Source: Actinomycetota bacterium (GTDB lineage: Bacteria > Actinomycetota > Actinomycetes > Nanopelagicales > Nanopelagicaceae). Taken from it: a DNA stretch of 15,365 bases. A model generated the notes under the pieces. That model saw nothing but the letters and a program-made list of their open reading frames with translations. It had not been told where the DNA came from and did not search any database. This document shows positions 8,034 through 14,955 of this stretch, piece after piece. The translations under genes and the position numbers were made by a program. Location of the stretch: positions 1 through 15,365 of the forward strand of contig JAPOJL010000011.1 of NCBI GenBank assembly GCA_029978425.1, in the 5' to 3' direction. Positions within the stretch are counted from its first letter, which is position 1; every line of letters begins with the position of its first letter.

Positions 8034-8753
8034 ATGTCAGTTGGTTCGTCGCTTAAAGAAATGCGAAAGTCAGCAGGTTTTACTGTTGATCAGCTTTCTG
8101 CGCGCACTCGCATCCCAACTTCTGTTATCGAAGATTTAGAGCGAGACAATTTCAGTACCTGCGGTGGACCTACTTATGCTCGAGGACACATCAGAACAAT
8201 TGCGCGAATCTGCGGTGTCGGCGATAGCGAAGTTCTTTTAGCTTTTGAATCACAAACAATCCCTTTGAGTAAATCAATCAGAGATTTATTGAATGACACT
8301 AACGCAACAGCTGCAAAGAAAGAACGTAAGCCGCTCTCGTGGAAAGCGCTTGGAGGAGTTGCAGCCGGTGTATTTGCTTTTGCGATTTTCGGAGTTGGAC
8401 TTCTCTCGAGTGGAGAAAATAATTCAACAACAGTTACCTCCTCATCAAATTTGGAGACGAGTAAAGATTCGCCAGCGGCTGCAAAACGTAATGGCGTAGA
8501 AGTTACCCTCAAAGGTGTTAATGGTCTTTCATGGGTTGCAATTAGTGATAGCACCGGTACAACACAATTCAGCGGTCGTATTCGTCAGGGCGAAGAGCGC
8601 ACTTTTTCTGATAATCAACTTCTTTACGTTGTTATCGGAAATGCAGGTGCGATCAACTTAACTGTGAATGGCGAAAATATCGGTGTTCCTGGCAGCGTAG
8701 GCGAAGTTGTTCGCCTCGAATTTGGCCCGCAAGCTTCAACTAATCAAGGTTAA
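8034..8753 (+). CDS. RodZ-like membrane protein: N-terminal HTH, one TM segment, C-terminal DUF4115-type domain
   Basis: A 239-residue single-pass protein with RodZ layout. Residues 5-75 form a Xre/Cro-like helix-turn-helix (SSLKEMRKSAGFTVDQLSAR, RIPTSVIEDLERDNF, then the RodZ-type PTYARGHIRTIARICGV). A basic patch (KKERKP, 95-100) precedes a membrane segment at about 104-125. A Ser/Thr/Asn-rich linker follows (about 127-150), and a beta-rich extracytoplasmic domain at about 154-230 (GVEVTLKGVNGLSWVAISDS to GEVVRLEFG) resembles DUF4115. RodZ links the cytoskeleton to cell-wall synthesis in rods; in Actinobacteria the homologue between ftsK and rimO has a less defined role. No cytoskeletal partner is visible here. 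Translation starts at ATG 8034 after GAGG, and rimO follows 28 bases later. Confidence 0.85.
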   Translation: MSVGSSLKEMRKSAGFTVDQLSARTRIPTSVIEDLERDNFSTCGGPTYARGHIRTIARICGVGDSEVLLAFESQTIPLSKSIRDLLNDTNATAAKKERKPLSWKALGGVAAGVFAFAIFGVGLLSSGENNSTTVTSSSNLETSKDSPAAAKRNGVEVTLKGVNGLSWVAISDSTGTTQFSGRIRQGEERTFSDNQLLYVVIGNAGAINLTVNGENIGVPGSVGEVVRLEFGPQASTNQG

Positions 8754-8769
8754 CGTCGAACTCACTCTG

Positions 8770-8775
8770 TAGAAT
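8770..8775 (+). promoter_or_regulatory. Candidate -10 element for leaderless rimO
   Basis: TAGAAT is a strong match to TANNNT and ends 6 bases before the rimO GTG (8782). No Shine-Dalgarno sequence precedes that start. Transcription would begin at the start codon itself. No clear -35 is seen. Confidence 0.45.
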
Positions 8776-8781
8776 ATCTGG

Positions 8782-10188
8782 GTGTCAAAGCCCACAACTG
8801 TTGCTCTCGTAACTTTGGGCTGTGCCCGCAATGATGTCGACTCCGAAGAGCTTGCCGGGCGTCTCGCTGCAGATGGTTGGACTCTTGTTGACGACCCAGC
8901 TTCTGCTGATATCGCTGTAGTAAATACCTGCGGTTTTATTGAGTCAGCTAAGAAAGATTCTGTGGACGCACTTCTCGAGGCTCATTCCTTGAAAGCTGAT
9001 GGCTCTGTTCGAGCAGTAGTTGCGGTGGGCTGTATGGCTGAGCGCTACGGAAAAGAGTTAGCTGAAGCTTTGCCTGAGGCTGATGCCATTTTGGGTTTTG
9101 ATGATTACGTAGATATCTCAGATCGGCTGCGAAAGATTCTCGATGGCGAGAAGCGTGAAGCGCACACTCCGAAAGATCGGCGCACCATCATTCCTATCTC
9201 ACCGACCGCGCGCCAAGAGGCGAAACGTGTCGAAGAGGTAAAAGTAAATATGGGGCAGGGGAGCACCTTCTCTCGAAAGCGGCTCGGAAATTCACCGATG
9301 GCGCCACTCAAAATTGCATCAGGCTGTGATCGTCGTTGCACATTCTGTGCCATCCCACTATTTCGTGGTGCATTTGTTTCTCGTAGACCTACTGAGATTA
9401 TCGAAGAAGCACAATGGCTCTCCGAAAATGGTGTGAGTGAAATCTTTCTGGTCAGCGAAAACACCACCTCTTACGGGAAAGATTTTGGAGATTTACGTGT
9501 TATGGAATCTCTTCTTCCTGAACTCGCCAAGATTGATGGCATTGAACGTATCCGACTTTCTTATCTACAACCTGCTGAGATTCGACCAACCTTGCTTCAA
9601 GCGATGGTCGCCACCGAAAAAGTTGTGCCGTATTTTGATATCTCATTCCAACATGCATCAGGCACACTTCTCCGCCGAATGCGGAGATTTGGAGATAGCG
9701 AGAAGTTTCTACATTTGCTCTCTCAAGTCCGCGCCCTCAATCCCGACTCAGGAATTCGCTCCAACTTTATTGTTGGATTTCCTGGTGAAACTGATGAGGA
9801 GTACAACGAGATTGTGGAGTTCATAGGGGCAGCACGTCTAGATGCGATCGGAGTCTTTCCTTATTCAGATGAAGACAATACTGAGGCGCTCAAGCTTGAG
9901 AATAAAATTGATGAAGATCTCATCACTGAGAGAACGAACAAGCTGACATCTATGGCAGAAGAATTAGTTAATCAACAAGCTCTCGAGCGCGTCGGGCAGC
10001 GAGTGCGAGTTTTGATTGAAGATGAAGAGACCCAAGAAGGTCGCGCTGAACACCAAGGCCCTGAAGTAGATTCCACAACATTTATAACCGTTCCAGGACG
10101 ACCTTTCGCTGGCTACAAGGTCGGGGACTATGTCGATGCAGTTGTGATTGATGTTGCTGGCGCTGATCTGGTGGCGCAACCGCTATGA
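8782..10188 (+). CDS. rimO: Ribosomal protein uS12 methylthiotransferase RimO
   Basis: Radical-SAM enzyme that adds a methylthio group to a conserved Asp of ribosomal protein S12 using two [4Fe-4S] clusters. The N-terminal UPF0004 domain supplies three cluster cysteines: Cys14 (TLGCARN), Cys50 (VNTCGFIE) and Cys84 (VGCMAERYG). The radical-SAM CxxxCxxC is CDRRCTFC (Cys182, 186, 189) followed by AIPLFRG. A C-terminal TRAM domain occupies about 400-468. The TLGCARN start and the [13 protein letters not shown] context favour RimO over the tRNA enzyme MiaB. The 468-residue length is normal. GTG at 8782 is chosen because it leads directly into the first beta strand ([13 protein letters not shown]). 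The stop overlaps pgsA as ATGA, so rimO, pgsA and cinA should be translated as a coupled unit. Confidence 0.95.
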   Translation: MSKPTTVALVTLGCARNDVDSEELAGRLAADGWTLVDDPASADIAVVNTCGFIESAKKDSVDALLEAHSLKADGSVRAVVAVGCMAERYGKELAEALPEADAILGFDDYVDISDRLRKILDGEKREAHTPKDRRTIIPISPTARQEAKRVEEVKVNMGQGSTFSRKRLGNSPMAPLKIASGCDRRCTFCAIPLFRGAFVSRRPTEIIEEAQWLSENGVSEIFLVSENTTSYGKDFGDLRVMESLLPELAKIDGIERIRLSYLQPAEIRPTLLQAMVATEKVVPYFDISFQHASGTLLRRMRRFGDSEKFLHLLSQVRALNPDSGIRSNFIVGFPGETDEEYNEIVEFIGAARLDAIGVFPYSDEDNTEALKLENKIDEDLITERTNKLTSMAEELVNQQALERVGQRVRVLIEDEETQEGRAEHQGPEVDSTTFITVPGRPFAGYKVGDYVDAVVIDVAGADLVAQPL

Positions 10189-10715
10189 ACCTTCCTAACG
10201 CCTTAACAATTGCGCGCATTCTTGCGTTGCCGTTCTGTGCCTGGGCGCTATTCAAAAACGGCGGAGATGATCCGACGTGGCAGGTTATTGCCTGGTGCAT
10301 GTTCTTTGTTGTGGGAATGACCGATGTCCTCGATGGTCGTATTGCACGTAAACGTAATCAGATCTCTTCCTTCGGAATCCTTCTTGATCCCATCGCAGAT
10401 AAGGCCTTTATTGCGACCGCCCTGATTGGACTCTCAATCCTGGAAAAAATGCCATGGTGGGTAACAATCGTGATACTTACGCGAGAAGTTGGAATCACAA
10501 TCTTGCGCTTTGCAGTTATCAAACGTGGGATTATCGCGGCAAGTAAAGGCGGAAAAATTAAATCATTACTCCAGAATTTCTCGGTCGGCTTCTATATGTT
10601 GCCATTACCGGAGTATCTCTACACGCCGCGCGACATTTTGCTTGGAGTTGCCATCATTCTCACCGTAACTTCTGGTTATCAATATATTCGTGATGTCATC
10701 AAATCAAAGCCATGA
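10185..10715 (+). CDS. pgsA: CDP-diacylglycerol-glycerol-3-phosphate 3-phosphatidyltransferase (CDP-alcohol phosphatidyltransferase family)
   Basis: Integral membrane enzyme that makes phosphatidylglycerol phosphate, precursor of phosphatidylglycerol and cardiolipin. The CDP-alcohol phosphotransferase motif is complete: D47xxD50G51xxA54R55, then eight residues, G64xxxD68xxxD72 (within [14 protein letters not shown] and [11 protein letters not shown]), which binds two divalent metals. Several hydrophobic helices surround it (about 8-24, 33-46, 76-86, 91-108, 150-165). The protein begins [16 protein letters not shown], a typical PgsA start, and its 176 residues are normal. The call of PGP synthase over another CDP-alcohol transferase rests on this N-terminus and on the conserved rimO-pgsA-cinA order. 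The gene overlaps rimO and cinA by ATGA at both ends. Confidence 0.9.
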   Translation: MNLPNALTIARILALPFCAWALFKNGGDDPTWQVIAWCMFFVVGMTDVLDGRIARKRNQISSFGILLDPIADKAFIATALIGLSILEKMPWWVTIVILTREVGITILRFAVIKRGIIAASKGGKIKSLLQNFSVGFYMLPLPEYLYTPRDILLGVAIILTVTSGYQYIRDVIKSKP

Positions 10716-11182
10716 ATACTCTTTCATCAGCAATCGTTGAATCGCTCAAGTCAAAAGGAGAGAGTCTCTCCATCGCAGAATCCATTACAGGTGGAGCGTT
10801 AACATCAGAAATAGTCAGTGTTCCTGGCGCTTCTCACATTCTTAAAGGATCGATAGTTGCTTACTCAGTTGAGATAAAGATGCGCGAGCTATCCGTTCCG
10901 CAAGAACTTATCGATCGCGCTGGTGTTGTTTCAGAAGAGGTAGCTCTTGCGATGGCTGATGGCATTAGAGCGCGGATGAACACGACATGGTCAATCGCAT
11001 CCACGGGGGTTGCCGGACCTGGCCCCCATCATGGGATTGCTGCCGGCACCGTCTGGTTGGCGATTGTTGGTCCTGATACCCGTGAGACGGTGAAGTTGGC
11101 CCTGGAAGGTGATCGAGAAAAGGTCCGACGCGGCGCGGTAGAAAGCGCGCTTGGGGTCTTCACGCGTATCCTTAGCGCTTAG
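10712..11182 (+). CDS. cinA: CinA C-terminal domain protein, nicotinamide-nucleotide amidohydrolase (PncC type)
   Basis: Stand-alone CinA/PncC domain of 156 residues, without the N-terminal molybdopterin-binding-like half found in long CinA. Proteins of this type deamidate nicotinamide mononucleotide to nicotinate mononucleotide in NAD recycling. Visible motifs are SIAESITGG (about 20-28, active-site serine region), VPGASHILKGSIVAYS (37-52), VVSEEVALAMADG (72-84) and STGVAGPGPHHG (97-108) with GTVWLA (112-117). In the GVAGP loop the usual D/GG is replaced by G-P-H-H-G, a mild deviation. The start overlaps the pgsA stop as ATGA. About 70 bases separate it from clgR; that gap shows an A/T-rich TTTATAAAG (11229-11237) that might be a -10 region. 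Confidence 0.92.
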   Translation: MNTLSSAIVESLKSKGESLSIAESITGGALTSEIVSVPGASHILKGSIVAYSVEIKMRELSVPQELIDRAGVVSEEVALAMADGIRARMNTTWSIASTGVAGPGPHHGIAAGTVWLAIVGPDTRETVKLALEGDREKVRRGAVESALGVFTRILSA

Positions 11183-11251
11183 TTAGTTAGCCATTCCATG
11201 AGTGGTTAAGAAATTGGTCAACGAAGAGTTTATAAAGAAAGGGGTAGGGCT

Positions 11252-11524
11252 GTGACACTTCTCCGCACACATATCGGCCAGACCCTGCGCCAAGCTCGCA
11301 TCTCCCAAAGCCGCACCCTCCGCGATGTTGCCAAGGAAGCGCGCGTTTCATTGGGTTATCTCTCTGAAGTTGAACGTGGTCAAAAAGAAGCATCATCTGA
11401 ACTTCTCAACTCAATCTGCATTGCTTTGAACTTGTCCCTATCCGCCGTACTTGTTGAAGTAACTTCCCTTATCAAACTTCACGAATCCCCAGTACTTACT
11501 GTCGTTGATACCAACGCGGCTTAA
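11252..11524 (+). CDS. clgR: ClgR-type transcriptional regulator (Xre-family HTH)
   Basis: Small DNA-binding activator of 90 residues. The helix-turn-helix spans about 21-45 ([20 protein letters not shown]). The following [20 protein letters not shown] is diagnostic of actinobacterial ClgR, which activates clp protease and other stress genes. It sits after pgsA-cinA, its usual place. The GTG at 11252 is preceded by the best Shine-Dalgarno in the window (AAAGGGG, 11238-11244). The protein ends in N-A-A. A two-alanine C-terminus makes ClgR itself a Clp substrate in Streptomyces, which would give a feedback loop here too; that is inference from family knowledge. No clear ClgR operator (CGC-N5-GCG type) was found in the window. 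Confidence 0.9.
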   Translation: MTLLRTHIGQTLRQARISQSRTLRDVAKEARVSLGYLSEVERGQKEASSELLNSICIALNLSLSAVLVEVTSLIKLHESPVLTVVDTNAA

Positions 11525-11540
11525 TTAGTCGAGCGGTCCT

Positions 11541-12074
11541 GTGACCTCCAATAGCGCACGCGCCACTTACCAACACCAATCAACAATTCATCGTCGCACT
11601 CGCGGCGCAATCATGGAAGCGGCAAAGTCTTTGCTCGCCGACAAAGGTATTTCTGGCACCAACATGATTGAGATTGCCGATCGCGCCCAGGTATCGCGCG
11701 CATCGCTCTATAACCATTTCCGCGATAAACATGAAGTCTTTGTTGCACTCGTTGAAACAGAGCTCGATCGGATTGCAACTCTTGCAATGATCTCTCAATC
11801 TCGCGGTGAAGCGCTCTACTTAATTTCTCGAGAAATCTCGGGCCATCCAGGATTGAAGACTGCGCTTCAAACAGATGGCGACATCATGGCTGCAGCACTT
11901 ACCGCACGCGAACATAAGATTTGGGTTGAGATCTACTCACAACTCGCCAAGATTTTTGCCACCGATGTAGTGGGAGTTGGATTGATTCTGCGTTGGTTGA
12001 TGGGACAAGTAACTGCGCCTTTGTCTGATGATCACTCGAAGCAACAAGCTGAGCGTCTCGCCTCCATTCTCTAA
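11541..12074 (+). CDS. TetR/AcrR-family transcriptional regulator
   Basis: Protein of 177 residues with an N-terminal TetR HTH: RRTRGAIMEAAKSLLADKG (about 18-36) and IEIADRAQVSRASLYNHFRD (43-62), with the K-H-E-V-F that closes the DNA-binding domain. The rest is helical and variable, and gives no ligand clue. The GTG at 11541 lies 16 bases after clgR and has only a weak purine stretch (GAGCGG, 11531-11536); shorter starts would cut into the tail before the HTH but not the domain itself. TetR regulators often control a nearby enzyme or pump. Here the P450 at 12274-13680 is a possible target, but I found no convincing shared palindrome near either gene. A TetR gene between clgR and DUF3046 is not part of the core order known to me. 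Confidence 0.88.
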   Translation: MTSNSARATYQHQSTIHRRTRGAIMEAAKSLLADKGISGTNMIEIADRAQVSRASLYNHFRDKHEVFVALVETELDRIATLAMISQSRGEALYLISREISGHPGLKTALQTDGDIMAAALTAREHKIWVEIYSQLAKIFATDVVGVGLILRWLMGQVTAPLSDDHSKQQAERLASIL

Positions 12075-12077
12075 ATT
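12072..12077 (+). promoter_or_regulatory. Candidate -10 element for leaderless DUF3046 gene
   Basis: TAAATT overlaps the stop codon of the TetR gene and ends 6 bases before the ATG at 12084. No Shine-Dalgarno is present (the intervening bases are TCTTTG). The same TANNNT-N6-start layout occurs at dapA and rimO in this window. Because it coincides with a stop codon, chance is a real possibility. Confidence 0.35.
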
Positions 12078-12083
12078 TCTTTG

Positions 12084-12281
12084 ATGCGTATCACCGAACT
12101 TCGTCGTCGGTTGACCGAACATTTTGGCGCTGATTGGGCGCCCTCTTATGCCAAAGACTTTGTCATGGCTGAACTTGGTGGCCAGACTGTGGATCAAGCT
12201 CTCGCGATGGGAATGGAGCCAGCCGATATTTGGCGCGCAGTAGTGAAGAACAACCCCGATATTTCAGATCAACTCAAATAA
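12084..12281 (+). CDS. DUF3046 domain protein, function unknown
   Basis: A 65-residue soluble protein matching actinobacterial DUF3046: MRITELRRRLTEHFGADW at the start, then YAKDFVMAELGGQTVDQAL (about 22-40) and a closing ADIWRAV (47-53). Members usually lie just upstream of recA-recX, and the function is not known. I start at ATG 12084 because it reproduces the family N-terminus 'MR-x-TE-F/L'; a TTG three bases earlier is unlikely. There is no Shine-Dalgarno, so expression may depend on the leaderless-type hexamer upstream or on coupling to the TetR gene 9 bases before. The last 8 bases overlap the end of the convergent P450 gene, which now separates this gene from recA. Confidence 0.88.
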   Translation: MRITELRRRLTEHFGADWAPSYAKDFVMAELGGQTVDQALAMGMEPADIWRAVVKNNPDISDQLK

Positions 12282-13680
12282 GCGAGACGCGCATCGGAAC
12301 TGCGCCTTTGGGGCGATACGTTGCGCGCGGTTGAGGTTGAGGAAACGCCGAAGTCAGAGTGAGTGACATACGTCGGGCAATCTCCAAAATGATTATGCGA
12401 CCTTCGAGTAGTGCGAACTGATCGCCGAGACACTTTCTCGTTCCAGCGCCAAATGGGAAATATGCACCGCGCGGTAACGACTTTTCAAAGTCACCAAACC
12501 AACGCTCTGGTTTGAAGGTATCGGGCTCTACAAAATATCGCTCATCTCGATGCGTCACATATTGGCTCACTAAGACATGAGCGCCTTTGGGAATTACTAC
12601 ACCACCCAAAGTCAGATCTTCAAGTGCACGTCGTGGGGCAACCCAGACTGGTGGGCAGAGCCTCATTACTTCATTGAAAATAGCGCTGGTGAGAGGTGCA
12701 GCCAAAAGGTCTTTGGCAAAGGTTTCTTCACCACTTTTTGATAGAACTAAGTCTGCCTCTTTTGCTAACTCGCTCCAATATTTGGGGTTTTCGCTCAGGT
12801 AAGAAAATACCCAGGTAAGAACATTGGCTGTTGTTTCATGTCCGCTGAGAATTAATGTGAGAGTCTCATCGGATACCTCCCGAGCTGTGAGTTTCTCGCC
12901 GTCAGGAGTTGTGGCTTCTAGCAGCACGCCCATCAGATCATCGCGTTTGATTCCTTGGGTAATTCGCTCATTGACGATGCGGGTGGCGACCTCATGAAGT
13001 TCGTTAGCAGCGCTTCCGAACTTTCGGAAATATGGAATGTTTAAGTGATCGAAACGATCGAGCCCAGGAAGCATGGTGCGTTCGATGCGATCAATTGCGA
13101 TGTGCATAGCGCGCTGCACCTTGGTGGTATCTGCAGATATATCAGTCCCAAAGAGAATGTCTGCGACGATATCGAAAGTGAGGGCCATCATTTCTGGGCC
13201 GAGGGCTACAACATCGCCATCTCGCCAGGTTGAAATATGTTTTCGAGTGAGCGCCAACATCGTGTCGGCATATGAAGAAATCTTGCTGATATGGAAAGGT
13301 GATTGCATCAAGCGACGATGACGGAGGTGAATAGGCTCCTCGTTGGTCAGTAGCCCCGTGCCGAGCACTTTGCGCATCCGATCAAAACCCACGCCTTTGA
13401 TAAATTGATGTTGCTTGCTGACAGTTACTTCATTCACCATCTCGGGTGAAAATGCTCCGATAAAGAGTTGGCCTCCAAGATAGAACGAGACACAATCGCC
13501 GTATCGATCACGGGCACTGCGTAGAAAACCCGGCGTATCTTTTTGAAATTGCAGAGTGAGTAGAGGGTTGCGAGGCCCGGAAGGAATTGAGCGACCGCGA
13601 AGATCGCGCCGCTTGAGGGGTTTGGGAATGGGGGCATATTCAGCTGGCCGCGGAGCGACGAATGGGGCCAGATCAACCAT
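12274..13680 (-). CDS. Cytochrome P450 monooxygenase
   Basis: Heme-thiolate monooxygenase of 468 residues with all core motifs. The C-helix heme-propionate motif is HLRHRRL (118-124). The I-helix oxygen-activation motif is LILSGHETTANV (276-287, with Glu282-Thr283). The K-helix ExxR is Glu337-Arg340 (NEVMRLCPP), the PERF-type motif is PERW (391-394), and the heme-binding loop FGAGTRKCLG has Cys417. The P-x-P-x-G region near residues 30-40 (SIPSGPRNPL) and soluble N-terminus suit a bacterial enzyme. The overall style is of the longer CYP102/CYP110/CYP170-like bacterial P450s, which act on fatty acids or terpenes, but the substrate cannot be assigned. No ferredoxin or reductase gene is adjacent. 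The ATG at 13680 is the natural start. It is divergent from recA and converges on DUF3046 with an 8-base overlap. Its placement suggests insertion into the core DUF3046-recA region. Confidence 0.95.
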   Translation of the reverse strand: MVDLAPFVAPRPAEYAPIPKPLKRRDLRGRSIPSGPRNPLLTLQFQKDTPGFLRSARDRYGDCVSFYLGGQLFIGAFSPEMVNEVTVSKQHQFIKGVGFDRMRKVLGTGLLTNEEPIHLRHRRLMQSPFHISKISSYADTMLALTRKHISTWRDGDVVALGPEMMALTFDIVADILFGTDISADTTKVQRAMHIAIDRIERTMLPGLDRFDHLNIPYFRKFGSAANELHEVATRIVNERITQGIKRDDLMGVLLEATTPDGEKLTAREVSDETLTLILSGHETTANVLTWVFSYLSENPKYWSELAKEADLVLSKSGEETFAKDLLAAPLTSAIFNEVMRLCPPVWVAPRRALEDLTLGGVVIPKGAHVLVSQYVTHRDERYFVEPDTFKPERWFGDFEKSLPRGAYFPFGAGTRKCLGDQFALLEGRIIILEIARRMSLTLTSAFPQPQPRATYRPKGAVPMRVSLI

Positions 13681-13715
13681 GGCCCACGGTAGGCATGGCG
13701 TGTCCCTAAAGTCAT

Positions 13716-13731
13716 TAGAACAAATGTTCGG
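13716..13731. promoter_or_regulatory. LexA (SOS) operator upstream of recA
   Basis: TAGAACAAATGTTCGG contains the perfect palindrome GAAC-N4-GTTC (13718-13729), which fits the actinobacterial LexA box (TCGAACRNNNGTTCGA) at nearly all specified positions. It ends one base before the candidate recA -10 hexamer, so bound LexA would block RNA polymerase. It is the only GAAC-N4-GTTC site I saw in the window and also lies about 36 bases upstream of the divergent P450 start. Confidence 0.85.
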
Positions 13732-13732
13732 G

Positions 13733-13738
13733 TAGACT
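13733..13738 (+). promoter_or_regulatory. Candidate recA -10 element
   Basis: TAGACT fits TANNNT and begins one base after the LexA box. Seven bases downstream is A13746, the predicted transcription start, giving a 124-base untranslated leader before the recA GTG. The -35 region would fall within or just left of the LexA box. Confidence 0.55.
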
Positions 13739-13745
13739 TCTCTCC

Positions 13746-13766
13746 ATAACAGCGGCGAGCTGTTAT
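13746..13766 (+). repeat. Perfect hairpin at the predicted 5' end of recA mRNA
   Basis: ATAACAGC (13746-13753) and GCTGTTAT (13759-13766) form an 8-bp perfect stem around the 5-base loop GGCGA. The first stem base coincides with the predicted recA transcription start, so the mRNA would begin in duplex form. Lesser pairings follow in the leader: GCGG/CCGC (13778-13781 with 13792-13795) and GACC/GGTC (13797-13800 with 13806-13809). Whether this acts as RNA structure or as a DNA operator cannot be decided from sequence. Confidence 0.5.
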
Positions 13767-13869
13767 GCCCAACCAGAGCGGTTCCACATTTCCGCAGACC
13801 TTATGGGTCAGCCGTCAGTGGTAGTCCGTACCTTCTGGACCAACCTACGAGAAGAAGAGAGGCAAGACT

Positions 13870-14955
13870 GTGGCTAAAGAAGCCAAAGATCCTGACGATA
13901 AATCCAAACCATCTGCTGAACGGCAGAAAGCCCTAGACACCGCGCTTGCTCAAATCGAGCGTCAGTTTGGTAAGGGCTCCGTCATCAAAATGAGTGATCG
14001 CATAGCGACTCCTATCGAAGTAATCCCAACCGGTTCTATCACTTTAGATATGGCCCTTGGAATTGGTGGCCTTCCACGTGGCCGCGTTATTGAAATCTTC
14101 GGACCTGAATCTTCAGGTAAGACAACGCTCACACTTCATGCGATTGCCAGCGCCCAGAAAAATGGCGGCATCGCTGCATTTATCGATGCAGAGCATGCAT
14201 TTGATGCTGAATACGCCAAGAAACTCGGCGTTGATATTGATTCACTTTTAGTTTCTCAGCCCGATACTGGAGAACAAGCACTTGAGATTATGGATATGTT
14301 GGTTCGCTCCGGCGCACTTGATCTCATCGTTGTTGACTCTGTCGCAGCCCTTGTTCCACGCGCTGAAATTGAAGGCGAAATGGGCGATTCTCATATGGGT
14401 CTTCAAGCTCGTCTGATGTCACAAGCGCTCCGCAAAATCACTGGCGCACTTAGCCAATCCAAGACCACCGCAATCTTCATCAACCAGCTCCGCGACAAGA
14501 TCGGCGTCTTCTTCGGATCACCTGAAACCACTACGGGTGGAAAGGCACTGAAGTTCTACGCATCTGTCCGCATGGATATTCGCCGTATTGAAACTCTTAA
14601 AGATGGACAAGAAGCGGTCGGTAACCGTACTCGCGTCAAAGTTGTGAAAAACAAGATGGCGCCCCCATTTAAGCAAGCAGAATTCGACATTCTTTACGGC
14701 ATCGGAATTTCACGTGAAGGCGGACTCCTTGATCTCGGTGTAGATCTTGGAATCGTCAAGAAGTCTGGCGCTTGGTTTACCTACGAAGGTGACCAGCTCG
14801 GACAAGGAAAAGAGAATTCACGTCAATTCCTTATTGATAACCCTGATCTTGCAAATGAAATCGAAGGCAAGATCCGTGCGCATTACGCCGCGAGCGATAT
14901 CGATCCAGCACTTGTTGCTGCGATAGATGAAGCCGCTGCTGATGTCGAGTTCTAG
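13870..14955 (+). CDS. recA: Recombinase RecA
   Basis: ATP-dependent strand-exchange protein and co-protease that triggers LexA self-cleavage. Its 361 residues include Walker A GPESSGKT (78-85), the catalytic Glu108 in FIDAEHAFD, Walker B LIVVD (152-156), [20 protein letters not shown] (loop 1 region, from 166), and the loop 2 region [20 protein letters not shown] (215-234). No intein interrupts it, unlike M. tuberculosis RecA. A short acidic tail ends the protein. The GTG at 13870 follows the Shine-Dalgarno region AAGAAGAGAGG (13852-13862). Expression is likely LexA-controlled through the box at 13716-13731. The end overlaps recX by 14 bases. Confidence 0.98.
   Translation: MAKEAKDPDDKSKPSAERQKALDTALAQIERQFGKGSVIKMSDRIATPIEVIPTGSITLDMALGIGGLPRGRVIEIFGPESSGKTTLTLHAIASAQKNGGIAAFIDAEHAFDAEYAKKLGVDIDSLLVSQPDTGEQALEIMDMLVRSGALDLIVVDSVAALVPRAEIEGEMGDSHMGLQARLMSQALRKITGALSQSKTTAIFINQLRDKIGVFFGSPETTTGGKALKFYASVRMDIRRIETLKDGQEAVGNRTRVKVVKNKMAPPFKQAEFDILYGIGISREGGLLDLGVDLGIVKKSGAWFTYEGDQLGQGKENSRQFLIDNPDLANEIEGKIRAHYAASDIDPALVAAIDEAAADVEF

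Noticed and set aside
11178..11190. Tandem TTAG repeats after cinA
   Set aside because: Three short copies (TTAGTTAGTTAG) with no spacing or symmetry suggesting function.
11242..11249. GGGTAGGG, a match to the E. coli KOPS motif GGGNAGGG read by FtsK
   Set aside because: Seven fixed bases are expected about once or twice by chance on both strands of a window this size, and it falls in the purine-rich clgR ribosome binding region.
13434..13787. Minus-strand open frame of 117 codons overlapping the P450 start and the recA promoter
   Set aside because: It runs in a different frame over the N-terminus of the well-supported P450 and covers the LexA box and hairpin; the translation has no recognisable domain.
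13870..14955. Intein in recA
   Set aside because: The frame has normal RecA length and uninterrupted Walker A, Walker B and loop motifs.
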